NCBI GenBank assembly: GCA_050084985.1
Contig: JBITNC010000001.1
Coordinates: 62,930,001 to 62,994,000, forward strand
Direction: 5' to 3'
Origin: Nageia nagi
Lineage: Eukaryota > Pinophyta
Length of the DNA stretch: 64,000 bases
The position numbers and the translations under genes are program-made. Under the pieces are notes generated by a model. It did not search any database. It was given only the letters and a program-made list of their open reading frames with translations, and was not told the origin of the DNA. Below, one piece after another: positions 55,380 through 64,000 of the stretch; within the stretch, counting starts at the first letter, position 1, and each line of letters opens with the position of its first letter.

Positions 55380-58300
55380 GTTCACTTACTATGAAAATTA
55401 TGGATAGAAAATGATTTAGAAATAATTCAAAAACATTTTTAAAAATTTTCAAAAATATTTCCTAAAATTTAAAAAATTTCAAGGAAAAGCATGAAAGATT
55501 TTGACTCATCGAAAAAAACTCCAAAATGGTCAAATCCATAATCTCACAAATGCAAAATCTCTTTGTTTCAAGTATTCTATCATTTTGTATTAAATTCATA
55601 CAAAAATTACAATGATGTATCAATTTGCCAATTTTTCACAAATTTGCAATAAAAACATTCTCCTCAAAAAGCGACCCCTTATGGTCAATTTGTAGACTTT
55701 TTAGATCAAATTTGAGACTGTTACCCTAATTTTGAAAAAAAAATTAAAATGCTAATTTGAGATTACAATGTTATTTTGGTAAGAGAACAATACTCATCCC
55801 ACTAAAATATGCTAGAAAAAAATATTTGCAAATATTGATGCCCTCTAGCATGAATTTTGAGGCATTTTGCATCAATTTTGTAAAATTTACAGCTTTAAAT
55901 CATCATTTTATATCCTTTTATAAATATTTTAAACTCCTTTCTTTGAATTTGTATTTTTCCTTGATGTGATAATTCTAGAAAATTTTCAAAAAATTCTAAG
56001 AGGATTTTTTGAAAAAGTAGATTTTTTGGTCTATTTTTAGAAAAGATTAGGGGGTCCAAAATTTGGAAAAAACTTAAAAATTGGATTTGAGCTCATCGAT
56101 GGATGGAAGATATGATTATAAGGTATTTGGCATGTTTTGAGAGTATTTGGAGCTTTTTAGGAGGTTTTGAGAAAGATTTGGAGTTTTTGGTAAAAAAATT
56201 ATTTTTATTTCTATAGATTTTTTTTGGAAAAAAAAAGTGAATTTTCATAGGAATGAAAAATGCCTCCTAGATTTTTGAGCATTTAAACTTGCTCAAATTT
56301 GAAAAATTTAAAAGTTTAATTATGCTTAGAATTCCACTTTCAATGCAATGAAGGCAATGTTTTTTATTTTTGAGTAAAAATTTATTAATCTTCTCATGTT
56401 AGACACTGATTTTCACTTTTATGGATTTCCAATGGTTTGAAAAATTATGGCAAGAATTTTGAGGGGTTTCCATGGCTCAAAATTGAAAAAATCAAGGTTT
56501 AAATGTGATGGAAATACCATTTTCCATGCAATGAAGGGGTCCAAATTGATTTTCAACCAAATTTGCACTTATCTCTCCAATTTAGGTGCTGATTTTTATT
56601 CCAATGGATTCTCCGATGAAAACTTATGCCAAGCTTCTAAAGGCCTTAAACTTGCCCAAAATCACATTTTTATATACCTAAATGTGTTTTAAATGGTATT
56701 TTCAATGCAATCTTGATTTTTAAAACAAAACTTATCAAATTTCCTCAACTTGGGCATTGAATTTCACTCCATTGGAATTCATAACCTTGAAAATTAGTGG
56801 CTACCCTTTAGGAGCCTTAAAGTTACTCAAATTCAAAAAAATTATAGATCTAAACCTTCTTAGAATGGCCTTTTTGAAATGGCAATTATGGTCAATAAAA
56901 AATTAATAAAAAATAAAATATTCATGAAAAAATTACAAAAAATATCCTCCACAATATTTAGTGTCTTAGGTATCTTTTTCCAAAAGGATTTTTAACTATA
57001 TTTTAATTTAGATCTAGTTATGCTTGATGGACACAATGGGGGTATGGTCCTGAAACTGTATTTTTTAAATAGTGGCTTTTAAACATGCCTATCAAATATT
57101 AATTTCTATCATTTGAGTATTAGAATAAACTACATATTTGAAACTAGACTTCAAGAACTACATTTTTACCCAAGTGACCTATTTCAAGAATTAGACTCTG
57201 AGTGCTTCAAATTTTGAGATCAACTATGAGAAAACCTTAAAATTAGGAAAAACACTTTCAATTTTTGGTCAAAAGTGGGACTCATCTTCTCTCACTTACC
57301 CTAAATGTGCTTGAAATAATCATTTCTATCAATTTATGCCTTTAGTTTTATCTTTTAGTGTTAGGCACCAAAATACAAGTCTATGGATTGCCAATCAACC
57401 CAAAATGTATGCCAAGGATTTTAGGGCACTTCCATTGGTCAAAATTGAAACCTTTGAGACCTAAAGTGCCTTGAAATGGGTAATTGCATGGAAACATATA
57501 ATCCTTCTTAATTTTTGAGATAAATTAACTTTTCCCCTTAGTATTCAAGCTCCATAATACACCTTATTGGACTTACATAAGCTTGAAAACATGCGTTAAG
57601 GCTCTAATGGCTCAAAACTTGGTTAAAAAATAAAATTTCAAGTCCTAATTTACCTTATCTCTCTAATGATGCTCTTAGACCTAATTTTTGATCCTATGTA
57701 CATTTATCTCTATAAATAATTTCATCATTTATTATACATGGGAGCTAACTATCAAAATCTAGGCATTGGTATCATTAAAACCCTTAAAATATGCCTTAGG
57801 GTATAACTTTTTCATTTGATCCCATATCCACCATTTTTGAGCTTAAAATTGATCAAATATTCATTTTCTATTATTTTCAAGCTTAAACTCTACCTTTCTA
57901 GTTATTTTTTAGCATTTCCAATCAAAACCAAACTTTTTGAGCCCAACTTTGTATTTTTAATCATTTCTAGCATTTCTAGACTCAAACTTTGCATTTTTAA
58001 TCATTTTTGGTATTCTTAGAACTCCTAATCTCAATCTTGATCGAAATATAGTTTCTATCATATCTAGGCTCAAACTTGGTCAAAATGCATTTTTTACCAT
58101 AATGTCCCCTTTTCAAGCTCAAAACTTTAAAAATAACCGTATCTCCATTGGTCTCACTTTAAATCCAAAATTCATGCTCTGATAACATCTCTCAGATCCT
58201 AGCTCTTTGGTTCCAAAATTGATGATAGGATACTTTGATACTCTTTAGGGTATTCATCATATGATCTCCTTGAATCATTCCATAATATCATGTTTGCACT

Positions 58301-58380
58301 CTTCAAAATGAACTATCCTTTGCAAAAAGCAAATCTCAAGGCAATGCACCTCATTGACTTTGCAAAAATAGGGTCCCCAA
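55380..58380. repeat. Degenerate tandem array with a period near 180 bp
   Basis: Similar sentences recur: caatgcaatgaagg at about 56346 and 56526 with a third form near 56704; ttaggtgctg-type words at about 56399, 56582, 56750, 57361 and 57542; and atgccaag...gggcctt/ggctcaaaattg blocks between them. Spacings are about 168-183 bp, with poorly preserved units between 56930 and 57360. The region before 56230 shares vocabulary but has no clear period. Short open frames here have no domain. It is satellite-like but much diverged. Confidence 0.65.
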
Positions 58381-58811
58381 AATTTTATATTTTAAGGTGT
58401 GTTATGTAGGCACAACAATAATAAAATAAAATTAAAAACAAAATTAGTATAAAAAAGGTACATAGTGATATGCATCATTCATTGGTATATGAATCAATGT
58501 CAACATTCACTAATGGTTGCACTATCGGTTTACATTAGAGTGAGTGAAATCTCTTTAGTTATTAAAATAATCATCGGGACACCTACATTTTAGTCTAGGT
58601 TCTAAATACATAATTATGGTTTCAGCTTACTTACATGAATCAAATGATGTTGCAACATCATTCCAAATATCCTTATCTATCTCTTCACTCTTCATAGTTT
58701 GATAGTAGATTGAGGCTAAGGTCTTCTTTTCATACTTCATCAACAACATGAGGCCTATTGATTGCACTATAATTCAAATATATTTATCTATCATCTATGA
58801 CTCTAGATAAT
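58381..58811. other. Unassigned flank of the second copia element
   Basis: On the minus strand a short coding-like piece, LASIYYQTMKSEEIDKDIWN, lies at about 58660-58740 but matches no family I can name. Otherwise no feature is seen. Confidence 0.4.
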
Positions 58812-59313
58812 TGAAGGATTGAACTATAACATAAACAACCCTTAATTATCAATATCTTATGAGATCTTAATCTCACATATAAATTACTTAAATAAGACAA
58901 TCTCATAAAGATAACTCAAGATGTAAAGTAGTTCCTCCAATTAGGATTACATCCACTAACTAGATTTCACTTTATTCACAAACATGAATCTCTTACAATT
59001 CTCATAATCTCATCTCTTAAACACTATCCTATAGCATAAATTTACTCCATAAATTGGTGTATGATCACAAAGAGGGATCCTTGTATTTATAGGTCAAAAT
59101 CCCTCATTGTATCACCCTCTTATCCAATGTACAAAGGCATGACATGCAACTCCCTTTACCCAAGGGGCATGCTCATGACATGGAGTGTATGATAAGTTAC
59201 ATTATCATATTCATTTAAATATTTAAGGTATCTAGTGATACTCTTAAGTATTAGTAAATTTACAAAGATTATTAATACAAATCTTATACAATAATGCATT
59301 ATACATTCCAACA
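58812..59313 (-). repeat. 3' LTR of the second copia element
   Basis: It is 502 bp from tgaaggattgaac to attccaaca. It aligns with the 489-bp LTR in scattered blocks (agtggttcctcc/agtagttcctcc, tacatccac.aactagat). It is followed by ctccctcttaatg, the polypurine tract on the minus strand (59314-59322). Confidence 0.88.
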
Positions 59314-60059
59314 CTCCCTCTTAATGCAATATTAGGATAGATAAAGTAAGAGAGAAGAAGAAGAGAGAGTAAGAGAGTTATCCTCCAAACAGATACAATT
59401 AAAGATAAGAACTTTTTATATCTTTGTGAAGTAAGCAATATCTATTTTTAGACTCTCTACTTTACCATTTTAACAAATGGTTTACAATATAGTTATCAAC
59501 CATAATGGGTTTACATGTACATAAAGTATTCATCCAACTAGAAGTCATGAAGAGTCTCCAAGAGCCTACACACCCAAAGTAAGTAACCTATAATCTCAAA
59601 GAACCTAACAAGTCATAAGCAGCTCAAATAATATTATTAGTTAGATGCAAAATATTCATATCAATAAGAATAGATGAATCAAACAAATGGCATCATTAAC
59701 TAATCAATGGTGCACTATAAGCCACCATGAATATGCAAAAATAAAACTCATAATCACCTATTGTATATACAACATGTATTGATTATCATTAAAAATAGAG
59801 CATAACAAAAAGCACATACGAGTTCCTCATATATAGATAATTGAATAGTGCCAAAAGACACATAAGAGTTCATCACACATGGATAACTAAATAGTGCTAG
59901 ATTAGCCAATCTTTTTCCTTGAAAAACTTTGTACAATAAGTTCTTCACATAGAGCGAACTTACCATAAAGTTGTACAATAAAATTAGCATTATACAACAT
60001 AAAATCCTATTATAGGAGTGAAGTTGTCATCACAAATATGAATTCAACATAAGAATTCA

Positions 60060-60720
60060 AAATTCACTCCTCCTTGAGGAAAACTTCACCATATTGATAG
60101 TAGCTCTAAGTTTACAAAATTGAGCTTCAATAAGGTAATTAGTAAACAAATTAGCAGAGTTCAAGGTGGATGGATAATACTCCATGTGTATGATTCAATC
60201 AAGAACCTTCTCTCTAATAAAATGGGCTTGGATTTCTACATGTTTTATTCTTTGATGGAACATAGGATTCTAAGCTAAATAAATAATCAACTGATTATCT
60301 AAAGAAATCAAAGATGGGCCAAGTTGCTCATACCCAATTTCTTGCAGAAGATGCCTTATCCAAATAACTTCCTAGGTTGCAACATACATAGCTCAATATT
60401 TTGCTTCTATAGTGGAAAGAGAAATAGTGGGCTACTTATTGGAAGCTCAAGAGATAGCACATAAATCAATGCTAAAAACATAAGTAGAGGTTGATTTCCT
60501 ATCATCTCTATCTTCTCCATAGTCAAAATATAAAAATCCAAAAAGAACAAATGAGGACAACTTAGAATACTTGAGAGCAAGATCCTTAGTCCCTATAACA
60601 TACCTCAAGATTTGCTTAACAACATTAAGATGTTCAACATATAATTTTTATAGGATTAATACCATAAAATTCACTAAAAAGTGAATATCTAGCCTAAAAA
60701 TAATCAAATATAAAAGACTA
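60060..60720 (-). pseudogene. RNase H remnant, second copia
   Basis: It is homologous to 31669-32220. The pieces KHVEIQ, FIREKVL and YGEDRDDRKSTST are recognisable in mixed frames. At the position where the first copy has a stop before RTKHVEIQ this copy has Gln (FHQRIKHVE). Confidence 0.83.
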
Positions 60721-60739
60721 CTAATTAATTACCTTTAAG

Positions 60740-61648
60740 CTATAGCATCAGCCAACTGAGAGTTGGAGCTAAGGGACATAGTGATTTCAAGAGAGATAGG
60801 GATTACAACATGTCTACTCTCTTCCATTCCAAACTTCTATAATATCTTTGATATATACTTGGATTGACTAAGATAAGTATAATTTATGTATTGTTATACA
60901 TGCATTCCAAGGTAATAGTGCAAGAGACCAAGATCAATCATTCAAACATTACCTTAAGTTTAGATATTCACTCTTGAATGATTTCATTATTATTCCCTAT
61001 TATCAAAAGATCATCCACATAAATAAGAATTAATGACACATCTTTTCCTTGGTTGAGAACATATAGATCAAAGTAATAAAAGCATTTTAAGAATCTAATG
61101 TCTATAAAGTACCCTAAAATCTTCTTATACCAAGTTCTGGGTGCTTGTTTAAGTCCATACAATGACTTCTTTAGCTTGCACATAAAAAACTCTTTACCTT
61201 ATATAATAAAATCTTCTAGTTAATTCATGAATATTTTCACATCTAATTTACCATTGAGAAATGCACTCTTGAAATCAAGTTGAAAAACTTTCCATCTTAG
61301 AGCTATAGAAAGAGAAAGGATAATTCTCATAGTAGGCATCTTTGCCATGGGAGCAAAGGTTTCCTTATAATCTATAGCATATTTCTGAGCAAAACCTTTG
61401 GCTACTAATTTTGCATTGTATTTCTAAATATCCCCAACTAAATTGTACTTGACCTTATAGATCCACTTATTATCAATCACAAATTTCTCATTTGGATAAT
61501 GAACCAAGTCCCAAGTTCTATTTTTTATAAGCACTTCATACTCTACTTTCATGGCTTCCATCCAACACTCATTCTTAGAAGCTTTTTTTATGGATGATGG
61601 CTCATACTTATTGTAAATCTTAGAAAATAAGGATTTATTCAAGGTCAT
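60740..61648 (-). pseudogene. Reverse transcriptase remnant, second copia
   Basis: MCKLKKSLYGLKQAPRTWYK and LILIYVDDLLIIGNN (60968-61183) carry the active-site YVDD. The N-terminal part at 61424-61648 reads ECWMEAMKVEYEVLIKNRTW, then NKWIYKVKYN. The region between them, which holds FQLDFKSAFLNG-like sequence, is frameshifted. It was a reverse transcriptase of the same family as 32337-33173. Confidence 0.92.
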
Positions 61649-61649
61649 G

Positions 61650-62722
61650 CTACTTGTTACCCTTTATGTTAAATAATTTTGCTCTTGAGGTGACTTAACT
61701 TCATCAATATCCAACTAGCTAGGTGCAACTGATGAGCCTTCTGGATCATCAACACCCTCATTAAAAATAGATTATTTAGGAATTTCATTAAACTTTACAT
61801 CCCTTGAAATGAACACTCCTTTTTAGGATGGAGAGTAGAGCTTGTAACCTCTATACTAACTATCATAACTCACATAAATATATTTTTTAATTCTTTTATC
61901 CAACTTTTTTCTTTTCTTAGAAATAGTGTAGGAGAATGCTTCACAACTAAACACCCTAAGGTGAGAAATGTTAAGTTTTCTTCTTGACCATGCCTCAAAA
62001 GGAGTTTTACCTTAAAAAAATTTTATAGAACACCTATTCAAGGTAAAAATAGTGGTACTCATAGCTTCACTCACAAGAAACTAGGAATATTACCTAACAT
62101 GCATCTAGCCATCTCCATAATTATTCTATTTTTCCTTTTAGCAATACCATTTTGCTAAGGAGTGTATGGAATTGTAAACTACCTCTTCATTCCATACAAA
62201 GCATAATAGACATTAAACTTATTTCTATTATATTCTCACTCATTATTTGATCTCAACATCTTGATTTTAATGTTAATTTGATTTTTAACTAAAATTCTTA
62301 AAGTTTTGAAAGGTTTTATCCTTGTGCTCAAGTAGATAACCAAAAGTCATCCTACTAAAATCATTGATGAAGGTTAAGACATAAAATGCTCCTCCAAGGG
62401 ACTTAGTCTAAAATGGACCCATCAAATCTGAATGCATAAATTGAAAAGTTTGAGATGCTCTTATTGTCTTATCTTTTTCAAATCTTTATCTATTAATTTT
62501 TCCTAGGATGCACTTCTCACATAGACCAAATGAAGGTGAAATTAAAGGCAAACCTTCCATAAGTTCTTGGTCTTTCATGACTTGAATACTCTTATGGTTA
62601 AAGTTCCCTAAATATTGGTACCAAAGATTACCTCTTGAACATACATTCGTAGCAAGACACATATTTGTTGGAACTTGATCCATAATGTAGAGATTATATT
62701 TCATTGACCATTTAACAAACAT
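61650..62722 (-). pseudogene. Integrase remnant, second copia
   Basis: It has LWYQYLGNFNHKSI (first zinc ligands degraded; His lost from WHQRLGH), LCEKCILGK, then HSDLMGPF followed by TAG at 62408-62410. The catalytic Asp codon (62426-62428) is intact. A TAG at 62179-62181 lies before FTIPYTP, which is followed by another TAG in place of Gln (62160 region). Two of these stops share positions with stops in the first copy. Confidence 0.9.
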
Positions 62723-62739
62723 GATAAGTCCTTTCTTAA

Positions 62740-63033
62740 TGCACCTAGATTGTGAGTCAAACTTGATTGAATACCCTTTTCTTGTAATTTAAATCATTGA
62801 GAGAAGGTTCATTCTAAGCTTAGGAATATAGAGCACATTTCAAGAACCTTTCCATAAATCAACACACTCCCAATTCCTTGGACTTCAAGAATAAAATTAT
62901 CACCTATCACAACTACACCTTTGTTATACTTGTAAAAAATTTTAAACTTGTCTTCTTCAAAGCATAGGTGACTAGTGCAACTAGAATCAACAATCCAATC
63001 AAACAAAATAGTGCAAGACATGAAGTAGAGCAC
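62740..63033 (-). pseudogene. Protease remnant, second copia
   Basis: FDWIVDSSCTSHLCFEEDKF has DSS where the copia protease active site is DSG, a change that should inactivate it. VIGDNFILEVQGIGSVLIYG follows. Confidence 0.88.
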
Positions 63034-63059
63034 AATAATAAATCTAGCTTTTATGTTCT

Positions 63060-64000
63060 TCTTCTCTTTAAATTTTTTTACATTTCCATTTTCTTTGATT
63101 TTTTCTTCTCTTTCCTATTTGAGCAATTAGTTTCTTTATGACTATGGATGCCACAAAAGTTACAATTTATATCAAACTTTGACTTAGAATTTGGTTTGCT
63201 TTCCTTGCCTTTTCCATCTCTTTGCTTAAAGAAGTTGTTGTTGTCATTATTGCCATGGTTGTTGTTGTTGCCATTATTTTTATGGTTGTTGTTGTTTTTT
63301 CCCCTTTTCTCAAATATTTTGGAGGAATAAGTATAAGATTTCTTATGATGATTGAACTTCTTCTTGAAAGGAGTTTTGGTTTATTCTATAGCAACATTAT
63401 TATATTTTGAAGAAGAAATCAACACCTTCTTATTAAGAGTTTTATCATACTTTAAAAGGAGCCTAAAAAGGTTCTAAAGAGATAAAACTTCTTCATCATC
63501 ATGCCCAATCTTAATTACCATCATAAAGTTATCAATCTTTGAAGAAAGGATTTGGAGAATGATGAAGACCATGAACTCATCATTGATCCAATTGCATCCA
63601 CAAGCAATAATTTAGATCCTAAGTTCAATAATTTTATTCAAGTATATGGCAACATTTTCATCTTCCTCTTGATGAGATTGAAGCAATTTTTGAAAGATAG
63701 TAAACTTTTTAAAAAACTTAAATCTAAGGTAAATCTTTTTAAGCTTATCTCAAGCTTCCTTTGCTAAGATTGAGGTTGAAATCATAAAGAGCACATCATT
63801 TGACATTGCATAGAAAATCATGGAGGTTGCCAACTCATTCTTCATATTTTATGCCTCAAGTGCCTCCTCATATATAGGAGTAACAAGGTCTTCATTTACT
63901 ATTTGTCAAAGCTTCATTGCCTACAATTCAACTCTCATCTAAGGTTTTCAAATTCTAAATTTGGAACCATCAAGAATATATTTGGGTAAAATGGTGTCTC
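63060..64000 (-). pseudogene. Gag remnant, second copia, with Asn-rich linker
   Basis: It has a zinc knuckle CNFCGIHSHKETNC (about 63118-63165), preceded by an Asn-rich linker from gttgtt repeats (63230-63300), a basic KTPFKKKFNHHKKS segment (about 63345-63390) and UBN2-type sequence up to the window edge. Unlike the first copy it keeps the base at the KKKFNH site, so the frame into the knuckle region is correct there. Confidence 0.88.

Larger units (their letters stand above)
58812..64000 (-). mobile_element. Second Ty1/copia element of the same family, older, cut by the window edge
   Basis: Its 3' LTR (58812-59313) and polypurine tract are followed by RNase H, RT, integrase, protease and gag remnants on the minus strand, colinear with 30918-35581 at the protein and DNA level. 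Stops and frameshifts are much more frequent than in the 7.9-kb copy. Only the gag C-terminal two thirds are inside the window; the leader and the 5' LTR lie beyond 64000. Confidence 0.95.

Noticed and set aside
57816-58019. 67-codon ORF rich in Phe, Leu and Ser
   Set aside because: It is made of degenerate repeat sentences in the 180-bp array and has no domain.
1-64000. tRNA, rRNA or other structured RNA genes
   Set aside because: No cloverleaf or conserved rRNA sequence was noticed by eye; tRNA-like matches are only the primer binding sites of the retrotransposons.

Overview
This is a repeat-dense, visibly AT-rich stretch of plant nuclear DNA. I see no intact host gene. It contains plant LTR retrotransposons of the copia and gypsy types, CACTA (En/Spm) transposase remnants with TNP2, DUF4218 and DUF4216 domains, a plant mobile domain relic and duplicated PPR pseudogenes. 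All of these families are land-plant hallmarks. The old, deeply nested and decayed insertions, and the style of the PPR remnants, fit a large-genome seed plant such as a gymnosperm. That placement is inference.

Layout. Positions 1-3794 hold a partial unit of a 2.8-kb repeat followed by a decayed PPR gene (block A). A gypsy element (3795-14335, minus strand) sits between block A and block B (14339-15228). That gypsy element is itself split by a young non-autonomous LTR element (5132-9509, plus strand, TSD ttcta). At 15229 a CACTA terminus starts and a minus-strand CACTA transposase relic runs to about 20620. From about 20640 to 38777 lies a tandem array of about 2.8-kb units built from the CACTA 5' part (transposase N-terminal relic plus short subterminal-like repeats). 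One unit has been hit by a poly-A retroposon (28283-29002) and by a well-preserved 7.9-kb copia element (30429-38338, minus strand, TSD gtcta).

After the array, blocks A and B and the CACTA end recur at 38778-54960. The window therefore contains a large segmental duplication of 1-17085 against 38778-53110, each copy with its own later insertions. The second CACTA copy is split by a gag-only gypsy-type element (44241-52888, plus strand) that carries an antisense, decayed plant mobile domain (PMD) gene. Positions 55380-58380 are a degenerate array with a period near 180 bp. From 58812 to the window edge is a second, older copy of the same copia family (minus strand).

How the parts relate. None of the element proteins seen is intact. 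Relative insertion order follows from nesting and LTR similarity: the CACTA, PPR and tandem array are oldest; then the segmental duplication; then the gypsy elements and the second copia; then the 4.4-kb gag-only element (about 2% LTR difference); and last the 7.9-kb copia (6 differences in 489 bp). The most unusual items are the PMD relic inside a retrotransposon, an exact 111-bp in-frame fourfold repeat in the PPR E-motif kept in both duplicate copies, a non-autonomous copia with an acidic Cys-motif ORF, and two stop codons at the same integrase positions in both copia copies.
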